This document shows, piece by piece, positions 24,178-36,350 of a stretch of 64,000 nt of DNA. The notes under the pieces are model-generated. The model did no database searches. It was given only the letters and a program-made list of their open reading frames with translations, and was not told the DNA's origin. The stretch spans positions 29,554,001-29,618,000 of the forward strand of contig JANJXV010000013.1 in assembly GCA_024803745.1 (NCBI GenBank), written 5' to 3'. This stretch comes from Megascapheus bottae. Taxonomy: Eukaryota; Chordata; Mammalia; Rodentia; Geomyidae. Position numbers and translations under genes: made by a program. Each line of letters starts with the position of its first letter. Position 1 is the first letter of the stretch.

Positions 24178-24486
24178 CATCTGTTGTTCTTAATGTACTA
24201 TGTTATATCTCTTCTATTTTGTTGCCCTTTGGTTAATCTCATATTGTTAAAGTATCTGACTTTGTTACCTGGTATATTGTATATATGTTTATTTGTTTAT
24301 TTGAAATAGGAAAGGGAAGGGGGAAAAACAAGATGATTGGGAGGGGTGAGGAGAGGGAAATGGGGACAAAAACATGAGAGAGGTTGTCAATGTGTGAGAA
24401 GTGATGTACCCTATGTCTGGTGAATGTAATTGTGACCCCTCTATACATTACAATAAAACAAACAAACAAACAAAAAAACAAAAACC
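24178..24486 (+). mobile_element. 5'-truncated L1 3' end (type B)
   Basis: The L1 3'UTR includes GGAAAGGGAAGGGGGAAAAA, the G-rich tract and the terminal TGTCTGGTGAATGTAATTGT..ATTACAATAAAAC with an ACAA-type tail. A 12-bp TSD, CATAATGTTGGA, at 24166-24177 and 24487-24498 bounds it. It has no ORF2. Confidence 0.95.
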
Positions 24487-24498
24487 CATAATGTTGGA

Positions 24499-24879
24499 AG
24501 CTGGCCTGGCTGTGATTTCTAGTATTGTGTTTATCTTCTGACATTCAAAAATAGATTCCTCATTAGTTTACTTTTTAATTAGTCTACTCTGTAGGGGTGT
24601 CCAACATATTTTCAAATCCATTACTTAGCACTATGATACATTGTGTTTTCCTATTACATATTGTGGCAAAATTGGAGGATAGCAATTACTATCAAATGTT
24701 TTCTTATTGTGCAGTGTCTTAATTACAACATACAGAAGACAATGTAATCTGTAAAAGGATCTCACAATTCACTCCGAGTTTCTTTTACAATAAACTCAGG
24801 CAAAATTTAACAAAGACGAATTCATTTGTGAGTGAACAGTGATTTAATTTTGTGATCACAAAATCCTAGCTCTAGAATC
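24499..24879. other. Unique sequence
   Basis: No feature recognised. Confidence 0.45.
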
Positions 24880-25700
24880 AGTGTACTGGCTGTCAATAGA
24901 TAAATGGATAAAGAAAATATGATTTGCATACACAATAATATTTTGCGCAGACATAATACAGAACAGCATATGTCATTAAAGGAAAATGAATGGAAGTGTT
25001 AAAGAAAATGATCTAGGTTCAGGAAGAAAAATATGACATTTTTTTATATGAAGATTCCCAAAGTTAAAGAAATATATGTAACAGTAGCAATGTGACATCC
25101 AGAAGAAAAAAGAAACTAGTGATTGGATAAAGGGTTGGTAAGGGAATGAAATGAGGGACGAATATGATCCAGAACTCGTGTACTTCATTGAAATGGTCAT
25201 GGAAAAAAAACAATAAATGTAAAAGTATAAACAAATCACACAAAACATTTAAAAACATTTATTTTTACATGTGATTAAAAATGAGGAAACTTATCAAATG
25301 GCATTTAATTTTTTTCCAAGATACTCACTAAATTTTGAATAAAGGATTTCAACAAGAGAAATAACATTAATTAATAAATTGACTACAATAGTGCCTAAAT
25401 AGAAGTTATTGCAGGCAATGGGAATAGAAATCAAAAACTGGTGACAAAAGGGAAAAAAACAAAGGGGGAAATTAAAAAGAGCAAAAAATTCAGGGACAAA
25501 GGGTGAATCAATTCAGCAGTGATATTCACCAGAGTCTATGATGGAAATGAACTATATGAATTTTGGAGATAGAGCTGGGTGGGGAAAAATGTGAGAAAAT
25601 GAGGAAGGAGGATAACAGTGCCCAGAAGAAAAGTACTCATTACCTGACTTATGTAACTGTAATTCTTTTGTATATCGCCTTTACAATAAAATTGTTTAAG
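24880..25700 (+). mobile_element. Ancient L1 3' end
   Basis: TGTCAATAGATAAATGGATA at 24892 and AAAATGAATGGAAGTGTTAA are decayed ORF2 C-terminal words. The distal part ends ACTCATTACCTGACTTATGT..CTTTACAATAAAATTG, an L1-like 3' terminus. The middle (25260-25500) is too diverged to assign and may include other sequence. Confidence 0.6.
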
Positions 25701-26339
25701 ATATTCCACAGCATCACACAATAATTTATTTCAATTATATGTCTAATGAGGAGTTTCAACACATATAAATTGTTCCTTTAGGAAGGGGAAAATACAAGGG
25801 AAGTAACGTATTTAATTTTGCGTGGGCTTAAAAATCTTCCAGTCAAATTGTGAACCGCATTTTATAGTGTCCTCATTTTTAACAAAGCAAGAGCTGATAA
25901 ATTGTTTATTCACATGGACATTTTGGCCACTTTAGCACAAAGAACAGAGGTAGTCTAGTAATGAAACTGACATGAAGATAAATGACTACAATTAGCTTTC
26001 TCATTAGTTTTAACTAAGATTACTTCTTTTTTCATGACTGATTTATCTCTGTTTGACTTCTTTAGCTCCAGGAAGTTGCTTGCTAGAAATCAAAGGCTGA
26101 GAAAAGAAGTTAATATTAAAATCTTGACAGCAAACTTTCTGTTTTCCTTTGGAACGATTGGTAGCTGACATTCAAGAAAGAATGTATGTGCACACAGTTT
26201 TACACAGTCCTGTGGGAAAATGACCAATGATATTGGAATAGATCATTTACAAAATATATTAATGTGTTTATAAACTATGTCTGTATTTCATTGGATGATG
26301 TCAAAGTGAGGAACTATCTTAGAGACTTAAAAATTTTGG
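25701..26339. other. Unique AT-rich sequence
   Basis: No feature recognised. Confidence 0.45.
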
Positions 26340-26353
26340 TGTTGAATGCAATT

Positions 26354-26579
26354 GTTTTTTAATTTTAATTTTAATTTATTTATTTTTATTTTTTTGCAAG
26401 TCCTGGGCTTGAGCTCCGGGTCTGAGCACTGTCCTTGGACTTTCTCAAAGCTAGAGCTCTACCACTTGAGCCTCAGCACCACTTCTGGCTTTTTTCTATG
26501 TTTGTGGTACCTAGGAATCGAACCCGGGTTTTTGTGCATGCTAGGCAAGCACTCTACCACTAGGCCAAACTCCCAGCCC
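26354..26579 (-). repeat. IDL-Geo dimeric SINE with TSD
   Basis: A full-length dimer on the minus strand with a long reversed tail of TTTTAA/TTTA units at 26354-26396. A perfect 14-bp TSD, TGTTGAATGCAATT, occurs at 26340-26353 and 26580-26593. It is nearly consensus, hence a young insertion. Confidence 0.96.
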
Positions 26580-26821
26580 TGTTGAATGCAATTTGTAACC
26601 CTGTGTCTGCCTCAAATTCCACTGTGGACATAACACAAAGAGCAATGACTGATAGAGGGGGCACATTTGCTAAATAAACTAAAGTAGTTCAGTTTAGGTT
26701 TTAAGACTTTTTTTTTTTTTTAGATAATTGTTGTTCCCAAGGCAATACTGAATATGTGCGCCTTAGGTATATAGAAGAGCATAGAACAGGAGCCGAGGGA
26801 AGACATTCTATTTTCCTCTTT

Positions 26822-26957
26822 CTTTTCATTACCTTTTTTGAAATGGGATCGTTCCTGTATTGCCCAGGCTTGCCCTGAACTCTTCGGCTAACACTTTATT
26901 CCTTCCTCAGTTTCCCAATGCCTGAGACTACAGATATATGGCATCACACTCAGCTGA
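26822..26957 (-). repeat. Old B1/7SL-type monomer
   Basis: TTTTTTGAAATGGGATCG..TATTGCCCAGGCTTGCCCTG..GAGACTACAGATATATGGCA is the complement of a 7SL-derived B1 monomer without a Geo part, in an older Alu/proto-B1-like form. Confidence 0.7.
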
Positions 26958-28743
26958 TTGCTTCTCTTGAAGCCTCAAGTGTGTTCTCATCAAAGTTTAT
27001 CATCTATAATGAGCCTGTGTCTTTCTTCTGATAAAACTCAGTGTGCTCAATGTGCAGGCTAGAGAGGAAAGTACCAACTCAGTCTTGCCTAAATGAAGAT
27101 GGCATAAGATTGGAAATCCTGAATTGCTTCAAACTCTAATGCTGAAAATATGTCAGGAGCTCTCAGATGGAAACCTGTACTTAATTTCTCCTTCAATGCC
27201 TCAGTAGATGACAGATGGTTTCCTAAGTTAAAATCATTAACATTTGGGCCATTTGAGCTGAGGAAACACTGAAATAGGGGCAAAGAAAATAATGACAAAA
27301 ATGCACTTTGACTTAGAGTTTCCCAGTGGGATATCAAGATGAACATTGAAACCAGAGTATGCTTTGGCATTGGACAGTTGGAAGGACATGCACAAAATCA
27401 TATATTTCTCTAAGCTATTCTACCTGTTAGGGGAAGACATCGAGGGATAAAATTATGACAGTAGATTTTCGTTTCTTCTGGAATGACCTCAGCCTCAGAG
27501 TGAAAGGGTTTGAGGAGGATATATTTTTCAGATAGTGAGGCCAAACCAGAATTTCAAGTCCATTTAAGGCCAGTAGTTTATATTTCAATGTGAAAATAAC
27601 AATTATGACCTCCGTAACAATGGAAATCATCACAATACTGTCAAACATATAACCAAAGTGTCCTTATCAAAGTCTCTCTACTACTGTCTTTTATCTAGAT
27701 AATCCTCTAAGGCAGTTTTATGTGGTCTTACGTTCTACTTTCATATATGCTAATAAATTATTTCAATAACACTCACTCTCTTTCACATCTTCACTTGCCT
27801 TCTTTCAATGCTTCTACTGATATTCACCTTCAAACAGGTAATTTTAATTTGTTTTTATTTTATTTAGTGTGTGTTGTTGATACTAAGTGATTTTACTCTT
27901 GCATTACAGACCTGTGTCTATCATGCTTTCTTCAGAATAACCCTCTCTGTTGATTTTTATTTGTCTGTAACCTGCCTATATGAATCAATGAAATTAGTGA
28001 CTCTGAAAAACAGTTGATATTTTCTCATTCTACTTTTTCTTCAAGACAATACTTTCAAAAAGTGAACTTTATGAGAATATTAATCATTTTGATCATCATA
28101 TTCTGTTATTCCTGTCTTCATTTGTGATTATCTGTACCATCCATAATAGTAATTTTTTTATTGAATACTGTTAAGTGCTACCAGCAATAGTGTATATTAA
28201 TGTAAAGGAGAAAGGAAGCACAAGTAGATGGCAGAATGAGAATGTATATTACTCTCCGGGTGTAGAATAATTTATATGATGGAGACCAACATACAAGCAA
28301 CTAAGCATAGTACATGGAGCAATATTATCAATATAGCAATATAGACAATGCAGTAGGACTACAGAGAGTACAGGCAGTTATGAATGAGAGTTGGAGGACC
28401 TTTGCACATCATGTTATTTTATACTAAGGAATGAGTAGTTTTTCAAAGAGCAAGAATAACTGAAAAGTCATTCTAGACTGAAAAGATTAATTTTAAATTT
28501 AAACTAAGCCAAACTATACAATTAGAAATGTGATGGCACAATGTATCATTGTTATTCTGCTATTAAGAATAAATTAAATTATGTTAACCTCTCCTTCACA
28601 TAATTGGATATCCAGATGGTGCCTGTACTTAGTCCCTGAATCAGAGGTGTGATAATACATATTACACATAGAATCCTTTCATAGTGTTTCTTCTGATTTT
28701 CTATGTATGTCATTCAATTGCTACCACTTGGCAAGTGGCATTG
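26958..28743. other. Unique AT-rich sequence
   Basis: No repeat or gene recognised. Confidence 0.45.
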
Positions 28744-28999
28744 TTGCACCAAATGCAAGGACCTCTCCCAACGCAGCATTTTGCATAAAATGTTACCCAG
28801 AGGGCATTTTCCCTTAAGATATTCCTTTCATTCTAAAGAATCATCCAGTTTTCTGCTATTTATTCCTTGTGTTAGGTCATAAAAAGGTTTCCTACATTTA
28901 AAAAGAATCAGCATGAATCAAATGGCTTGTGATTTGTGTGACTCTTGGTAGACTAGACATCCCACATCCTCTACAGCTATGGTGTGACATTTCCTTTTT
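28744..28999. repeat. 256-bp direct duplication, copy 1
   Basis: It is identical to 29908-30163 except for five substitutions and no indels (offset 1,164 bp). It belongs to no repeat family I recognise and begins TTGCACCAAATGCAAGGAC. Confidence 0.95.
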
Positions 29000-29169
29000 A
29001 GAAGCCCTTTACAACTTTACTGCTCAGAGCAATGAAATTTATCCATATACAGAATAAACTATTAAGTGAAAGCTTGCTTCAACAGCAATATAATACATAT
29101 GCTTTTTCAAGGATTCACTTGTTACTCACATTAAATAGGTTTTAATAGAAATTTAGGATGCCTGAAATT

Positions 29170-29858
29170 TCTTTTTTTCATATATTTTTTATTGTATTTA
29201 ATAGAAGGGTTACATTATATTTGCCAGATAGAAGGTGCTTTAGTTCACATACATTGATACCCTTTCACATGTCTTGGTTCCCATTTCCCTCCCCCCAACT
29301 CCCACCCCGCATCTTGTTTTCCCCCCTTCCCTATCTGATTTCAAATAACCAAATTCGCATTTATCCAATATATCAGATAACAAAGTGAGATACTGTAACA
29401 ATATGAGATAACCAAGGGACAGCAAGAGAAATAAGAGATAACATACTACCATAAGGACAACAATCACTCATTATATGACTTTTGTTTCTATATCCTAGAG
29501 GTTCTTTTAATTAGCTTCATACTATATGGCCTTATGTATCAAGGTTTTGCTCTATTGCAAATCTCTGCTAGGAGAGCCCAAAGTTTCTACTGATTATGAC
29601 AAATGAGGGAAACTATTGAGCCTAAGTTCCTTTGAGTCTGGCTTACTTCACTTAATATGATTTTTTCTAAGTCTTTCCATTTCCTAACAAATGGGGTGAT
29701 GTTGTTCTTTCTGACAGCAGCATAGAATTCCATTGTATACAAATACCACATCTTGTTGATCCACTCATCAACTGAGGGACATCTAGGTTGGTTCCATATC
29801 TTTGCTATGGTAAATAGTGCTGCAATGAACATCATTGTACTAGTGGATTTCAGAAATT
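29170..29858 (-). mobile_element. 5'-truncated L1 (type A)
   Basis: A reversed tail at 29170-29205, 3'UTR with reversed G-rich tract (CCCTCCCCCCAACTCCCACC) and ORF2 C-terminal coding up to about 29855. The minus frame ending at 29587 contains MFIAALFTIAKIWNQPRC and WKDLEKIILSEVSQTQRN. An 8-bp GAAATTTC on both sides is a candidate TSD. The element sits between the two copies of the 256-bp duplication. Confidence 0.92.
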
Positions 29859-29907
29859 TCATTCATTTGAGTATTGTTTTAAACTGATATTGAAATGTGG
29901 AATTTGA

Positions 29908-30163
29908 TTGCACCAAATGCAAGGACTTCTCCCAACGCAGCATTTTGCATAAAATGTTACCCAGAGGGCATTTTCCCTTAAGATATTCCTTTCATTCTAA
30001 AGAATCATCCAGTTTTCTGCTACTTATTCCTTGTGTTAGGTCATAAAAAGGTTTCCTACATTTAAAAAGAATCAGCATGAATCAAATGGCCTGTGATTTG
30101 TGTGACTCTTGGTAGAGTAGACATCCCACATCATCTACAGCTATGGTGTGACATTTCCTTTTT
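29908..30163. repeat. 256-bp direct duplication, copy 2
   Basis: This is the second copy of 28744-28999, in the same orientation. Both ends are abrupt: flanking sequence on either side is unrelated to that of copy 1. Confidence 0.95.
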
Positions 30164-31380
30164 TGTAATTTGTATGATATTTGCACAAGTGCCCTGAGAG
30201 AGGTCTAAGTGAAAACATCTGACCAACAAAGGTTTTAAACACACTATGAAGACAGTGCTAAAAAGTCAATAAAGAAGGATCATATTTCTGCCCAGAATGA
30301 AACCCTCACAAAGTAAACATTTCCCTTGACATAATCTTATTTTTCTCAGTTCTTTTTCTTTTGTTCAGAGGTTCAGTTCCAACAGTTAGCATTCTACTTA
30401 GTGTTCTTCATCACAACCCTTTCAGTTAATAGTCTCAGGCATGTCAGCAATGCAAGCCTTGATGGAACACATCCCTTCTCCCACAGGTCAGAGAAAGAAA
30501 ACATGAAAGAATCTGCTTTGAAATGGAAACAAGGAAGGGTGATTAAGGAAAGAAAATAAGGACCAAAGACAATGCTTTGCATTTTTTCCCCCTTGATGTA
30601 TTGCCAGTAGCTGAAAGGAGGGAGTTGTATCCTTCTATGAGCCAGGAGACACAGCCTAAAGTCACAAGCACAGGTTTACTTTGAGCTCTTGTTAATCAAT
30701 AGATGTAAGAAATTTTGCATTTTATTGTGCACCATAGTTGTTTGTCTTTTCATAAAAGTAATGCACTGAATATTAGTTCTATTATTATAAATATCCATCA
30801 ATAAAACACCAGATCAAAATGAAGTGCTAGAATGAGACACCATATTTCCTCTGAGATTTCTCTCCCTACTTAGAGAGTATATTCACTTTTTTTTCCAAGA
30901 GGTGGTTTTAGAGTTTAGCTAGTCTCTTGCTGCTAAAACATTTAAACATTCTTTAAGGATCACTTTTATTCAAAGTGAATGCGTGGGTCAAGATACAATT
31001 GAATTCCCATAAATAATCACAGTGTATTTACTTTTATATGAGCAAACATAAACTGCAATTGAACACAAGCTGAAGAAATATATTAGAGAATATGAATATT
31101 TTGCACAAAATATTAATCCTACACAAATTATGAAAAATAATCATCAGACCAAATATAAATCTGAGAGCAAGTCGAGTTTAGGTCGTGGGTAAATAAATTC
31201 AATCAATGCTTCGGTATTTTTCAAATGATGTTTGGTAAATTTTACCATGCTATAACAATTACGCATATATATAAACATTATAAACTCGATAGATTGTAAT
31301 GTTCAGATGAAAAGTTTATTTCCAACTTTGTGTCTAGTGAGTATCATTGTTGCATTACAATCTTCAATATAAAGATTTTT
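30164..31380. other. Unique AT-rich sequence
   Basis: No feature recognised. Confidence 0.45.
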
Positions 31381-31493
31381 TTCTCCTTCTTTCCCTTCCT
31401 TCCTCCCTCCCACCCTCCCTCGTTTCCTTCCTTCCTCCCTCCTCCTTCCTTTCTTCCTGCCTTCCATCCTTCCTTTCTTTCTTTCTTCCTTCC
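31381..31493 (+). repeat. (CCTT)n pyrimidine tract
   Basis: Imperfect CCTT/CCCT units lying exactly where the reversed tail of the next minus-strand B1 monomer should be. Confidence 0.92.
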
Positions 31494-31592
31494 TTTGAAA
31501 CAAGATTTCATTATATAGCCCAGTCTTTGAACCCATAATCCTCATTTCTCAGTTTCAAGAATGCAGGGGTCACGTGCACAGCACCATACTCA
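31494..31592 (-). repeat. Old B1-type monomer
   Basis: TTGAAACAAGATTTCATTAT..ATAGCCCAGTCTTTGAACCC..CACGTGCACAGCACCATACT is a decayed reversed B1 monomer with no Geo part. Confidence 0.65.
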
Positions 31593-31605
31593 TCAAGAAT
31601 AACAT

Positions 31606-31840
31606 TTTTTTTTTGTCAGTTGTGGGACTTGAACTTTGGGCCTGGGTATTGTCCCTGAGCTCTTCAGCTCAAGGCTACCGCCTTACCCCTTGAGCCACAG
31701 AACCACTGCTAGTTTTCTGGTGATTAACTGGAGATAAGAGTTTCATGGATTTTAGTGCCTGGACTGGCTTTGAACTGTGATCTTCAGATCTCAGCCTCCT
31801 GAGTAGCTAGGATTACAGGTGTAAGCCAGAGTGTCCAACT
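31606..31840 (-). repeat. B1-Geo SINE with TSD
   Basis: A T-run, complement Geo (TGAGCTCTTCAGCTCAAGGC), linker (GATTAACTGGAGATAAGAGT), then B1 (CTGGCTTTGAACTGTGATCT, CTGAGTAGCTAGGATTACAG). Flanks TCAAGAATAAC and TCAAGAGTAAC form an 11-bp TSD with one mismatch. Confidence 0.92.
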
Positions 31841-34800
31841 TCAAGAGTAACTTTTAACTACTTTAACTTTTAAGTAGTTTAACTTAATTTGTGATATATA
31901 TACATATATATATGTATATATATATGTATGTATATCATCTTTTTAGTTACTTTGGTGAATAGATGCATTCCAATACAATTTTAACTAGTTGGGGAAATAA
32001 CAGGCTCCTTTCTCCTTCCTCCATTCCAGCTCAGATACTTTCATGTTTCTTTTTCAGGTGTTGCATTTTCAAGTTTGATTATTAGGCAGTGACTTTCTTG
32101 TTAATAAAAGCTATCTGTTTTATGAAGCATTGGAATGTCTGTTACTGGTGTTTATTTTGTTAAGTATGTTTGGTCAGTCTATAAAACTTTTTCCATACAA
32201 CTTTTATAGATTTCTAGCTATGATGTAGGTGTTTTCTTTCATATCGACTAACATGAAAATTTCCATTCATTGATATCATGTCTCACAATTCTCTTTTTCA
32301 CAATTAAATTCACTTGTTTATAATGTAAAATGTTTAAGTTTGCTTTTGGACTAGTCACAGGTATCTAGCAGATAACAATTAATCTGATGTTAAATTCTTA
32401 ATTTTATATTTATCATATCAACTCTTTATGTTGTCATTTTTTATTGGCCTTTGAAATGCCCACCTCCTTTCTTTTTCTTGGATTACCATAAGTATTTTCT
32501 TGGCATAGATTTCTCTGCTAATTTTGTTCCATGGAGTAATTTTCTTTTTGTTATCAGATTTTAATTGAAATTTTACTTTGGATACATTTCAAAAGAGAAG
32601 GATGTGTATTTTTTCTCTTACTAGTAAGTATCTTTTCAATTTTGTTATTAATTTTTAATTTTGTGATTCAAATGGCCGGACTTATGAATAAAATAGAATG
32701 GATTTTAATGTGTGGTCTAAAATTCATTCAGTTTTCAAGCATTATGTGATTATTTCTTAAAGATTTGCAATCATTTAAATTTAGGTGTGATTGGTTAAAG
32801 GTTTGGTCAGACTTTGAAGGGTTCAATTCAGCTATGAAGTGCATTTAATATTTTTACCTTTTTCATTGATACATGTCACCATCTTTATCTAGTTACTTGC
32901 ATGAAATAGTTCAGGAATCAGTACATCATATATCATTTCAATCAACACATCACCAGATGGATTCTAACATATGACTTCAACCTATGTAAATGTCACTATT
33001 TGCCCATTATTTTCTTCCATGGATCATTTCATATCATGTTCCCCAAGTGATACTAATAGCTATCTTTTGAATTCCGCTCAAAGTTGGAAAAGAAAAATTG
33101 TACCTTGCTGCTTGCAAATCTCTAATGTTAGCCCTTTTGTTTCAAGTACACTAAAATTCCTTTGCAAGTTATACAAAAATGTATGCATTTATTGTCTTCG
33201 TCCTGAAGGTCTTTTCATCTTACCCAATATACTCCAATCCAATTAGTCTATTTCCTATTCTTTTTTTTCTTTCCTAATAATTTACAGTTTTTCAAGCTGT
33301 GAGCTCAGCATACACTAGTCTCTTTAACTGAAATATTATAAATTCAATCTATCACTCTCACTTACTAACAACAAGTTGACAAGTTGAAGAGTGGGGAAAT
33401 TCAGCCTGAAATATCAACCTTGTTTAGGGGTTGCTGGGACTAAGCTTGTTTAGGAGTATTTAGTTTAGGGAGATGTAGTTTAGTTTCCAGTATTTGGAGG
33501 GACCTGAGGAGTGGTTTTAAATGTTGTGATAGTCTTCTTTTCTGATGCTCCTGGTGTTGTTATTTATGAGGTTTTTGAGTTCCAAGCATTAGGAAGTGTT
33601 TAACTCTAAAGTAAAGTTATTACCTGAAAAGCTTACTTTCTAAGGATATTAACCTTGGCATATGATCATTAAGATACAGAATAGAGAAGAGGAACAAAAA
33701 GCAAATTTCCCAGGAAACATTTTTCAGAGATTTATATTGTCACATATTACTTGTAATATGGGTTGCATTGCTTTATTACTCTACTTTCATTATACATATT
33801 AAGTACTTTTGTCATGTTCACATTTATTCATCCTCATATTGGCACTTTTCTTTCTTGATAGTGTCTGCTCCCCACTAGAGCCTGTTTTTCTTTCATATCT
33901 AATTCTTATTTTATTTTTTAGTGTATATTAATTATACAAAGGGTTTGGCAGTGGTATTTTACTTATGTGCATATTGCATTTTAGAGTAGGCTGCTGTTTT
34001 CCCTCGCTCTTCTCATTTCTAATCTTCCCTTACCTAACACAAATACTTCTTCATGGCTTGTTCAACCACTGAATAGTCAGGTAATTTTAAGTAAATTCCT
34101 AAGCTTCTCAGTTACTTCATCTAAATTTGCATACATACTTTTGCACATGTGATTATTTCTTAAATGTCACTCTCCCCTAGGTTATAGATTATCCCAGGAA
34201 GGCAGAGTTATATCTGTCTGCCTTTTACCACAGTATACTTTCAGAGTTTAGTACAATAGAAATCAGCACTCAATAAAAAACTGGGAAATAACACATACAG
34301 AAACTCTTGTATTTCTCACATCATCTTGATCTTCTGATGAGAATTTGCGTCCAGAATGTGTGTAAATGAGAAACAAGATGAATTTTTTATAGGCAATGGT
34401 CTAGTCCTTGGGCCAAACATCTGGCAGTAAAATAAGGAAAGATACTGCAGATGCATAATCAACCCCAATTGTGAATCATGTTCTTAGAACAATCAAACTT
34501 TAGTATAATTACCTACTTATTAAAACAAAGGATAGATAACAGTTGATTCTGATTTAATTTATTGTTGAAATTGTTTAGCTGAGTTATTCTCCTCAGAATT
34601 ACATGAGAAAAATGCCTAAAAATATTTGAGCAAGTTTAAAATTGTGACTAGCATGCACATATGCAAAATAGTCCTTTTCAGCAAGATCCCAATTTGAAAG
34701 TAACCAATAAATACAGGAAAAAATTGTTCCCAATCACGACACATTGTGTTCATAAACTGCTTTGTCGAATAGTAACTCCTCTGTGTTACTTAAAGATAAT

Positions 34801-35377
34801 AAAAAAGATTCTTTAAAAAAATAATTTCCAAGTCATTTTTAGCACAACCACTTCTGCAGAGTTTCTCTGTGACTCTGTAAGTCAATTTTCTATAGCCTAG
34901 AGATTTAAAAACAACAACTACATGTACTATTTCTAGAATACCAATCAAACTTTTCTTTTTCAAAATATCTGAATATGCTGGTTACTAGAAATATTGAATA
35001 CCTACAATAATTATTACTCCATTGTTACTAGAGCTGATTCCTAAAGTCATAAAGAATCAAGCAGGATTCCAAGATTCTTTTTTTCATTTCATTGTTCTCC
35101 AGAGGTCACGAGTTGAAGCTTTGACTCACAATGTAAAAATGTTGTAAGGATGCCATTTGCAAATTGACTAGGGCCATTATTATCATGGCGTGTTCCCTTC
35201 ATTTTGAGTGAATGTCTCATGAAAATAATAGTTGAGGGATCCAATGTATTTCTGGTTTAGTTGAGATTATGCTGCCAACAGGACTTTCCCAGGTGGCAAG
35301 TCCTCAATCTTAGACTTTCCAGACTCCACAAAATATTGTGTTCATTATAAATTATGCACGATGAGGTTGTTGACTTT
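31841..35377. other. Long AT-rich stretch without recognised features
   Basis: A TA/GTAT microsatellite occurs at about 31893-31937. Otherwise I recognise no gene, SINE or L1. Ancient, unrecognisably decayed repeats may be present. Confidence 0.45.
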
Positions 35378-35450
35378 CACCTGTAATTCATGTACTTGCC
35401 ACTTTCAGGCAACCTGGGCTACATACCAAGATGCTCTTTCAAAAAAAAAA
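35378..35450 (+). repeat. Truncated old B1-type SINE
   Basis: TTCACCTGTAATTCATGTAC..AGGCAACCTGGGCTACATAC..CTCTTTCAAAAAAAAAA is a deleted B1 monomer with A-tail. An (AAAT)n/(AAATAC)n run continues the tail at 35459-35490. Confidence 0.65.
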
Positions 35451-35849
35451 TCAAGTTATAAATAAATAAATAAATACATAAATAAATACATGGTTAAGTA
35501 GATAGGTACTTCCTGATCTAGTCTCAAATGAGCTGGGGTGTTTTCAGAGAAAATGAGATATATGTATGATATTTTTCATTAAATTTCACTTCTGCACATT
35601 TTAGAATCATATTGATTCATGTGGTTTGTACCTACAATTTCTTTGGAAGACTCATGTTTTGAAAGCTTGTTCTTCAAAAGAACAAAACTTGGGGGTAAGG
35701 CATGCAGAAGTGACTGAATGAGGAAGTCTCTGACATCATTAGTAAATTAATTCCTAGGTGATAGCTGAATGAACCAGAAGATGGGGTCAAAATGGAAAAA
35801 TGAGTGGTCACTTGGAGAATTCTTGAAGAGTCTTCCCTTCCATTTCCCA

Positions 35850-36084
35850 ATTCTGTTGGTGGTGGTGCTGGTGCTGCTGCTGCTGCCATTTCTCCCTCTC
35901 CCTCCACTTCCCGTCCCTCTCCCTTTCCAATTCTTCTCCCTCTACTCCTCCACACTCCTCTTCCTCCCTCCTCCTCCTCCTTCTTTTTCTTCCTTTTCTT
36001 TCTCTTCCTCCTCCTCCTTTTCCCTCCTCCTCTTACTTCCTGTCCATCTCTATCTCTGTCTCTGTCTCTGTGTCTCTGTCTCTG

Positions 36085-36118
<34 letters not shown>

Positions 36119-36142
36119 TTCTTTCTCTCTCTTCTCTCTCCT
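35850..36142 (+). repeat. Long pyrimidine tract, (CCT)n and (CTGTCT)n
   Basis: GGTGCTGCTGCTGC leads into CCT/TTCC-rich and then CTGTCTCTGTCT repeats. Overlapping open frames on both strands are by-products of composition. The tract appears to lie within or just 5' of a MaLR LTR. Confidence 0.9.
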
Positions 36143-36189
36143 TTATGACTGCTCTATGATACACAGACCTTCAAATTTTCTACATCTAT

Positions 36190-36350
36190 GATTATTTGTC
36201 TTGGCCCAGGACCAAAGCAATGAAGTCTGTTGAGTGTAAGGACAGAAATGTCTGAAGCCGTGAGTCAAAATAAACTTTCCCTTCTTTGCAAAAGAGGATT
36301 CTTTCAATTAGTTTGTGATAGGGATAGAAAGCTGACTAACACTAACACAA
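36190..36350 (+). mobile_element. MaLR-type LTR 3' end
   Basis: GCCGTGAGTCAAAATAAACT..TTTGTGATAGGGATAGAAAG..CTGACTAACAC matches the characteristic 3' end of ERVL-MaLR LTRs (GTGAGCC..ATAAA.. ACTAACAC). The 5' part cannot be traced through the pyrimidine tract. It is non-coding. Confidence 0.65.

Noticed and set aside
35674..36191. Overlapping open frames up to 140 codons
   Set aside because: They fall in the CCT/CTGTCT pyrimidine tract and encode only Leu/Ser/Pro-rich low complexity.
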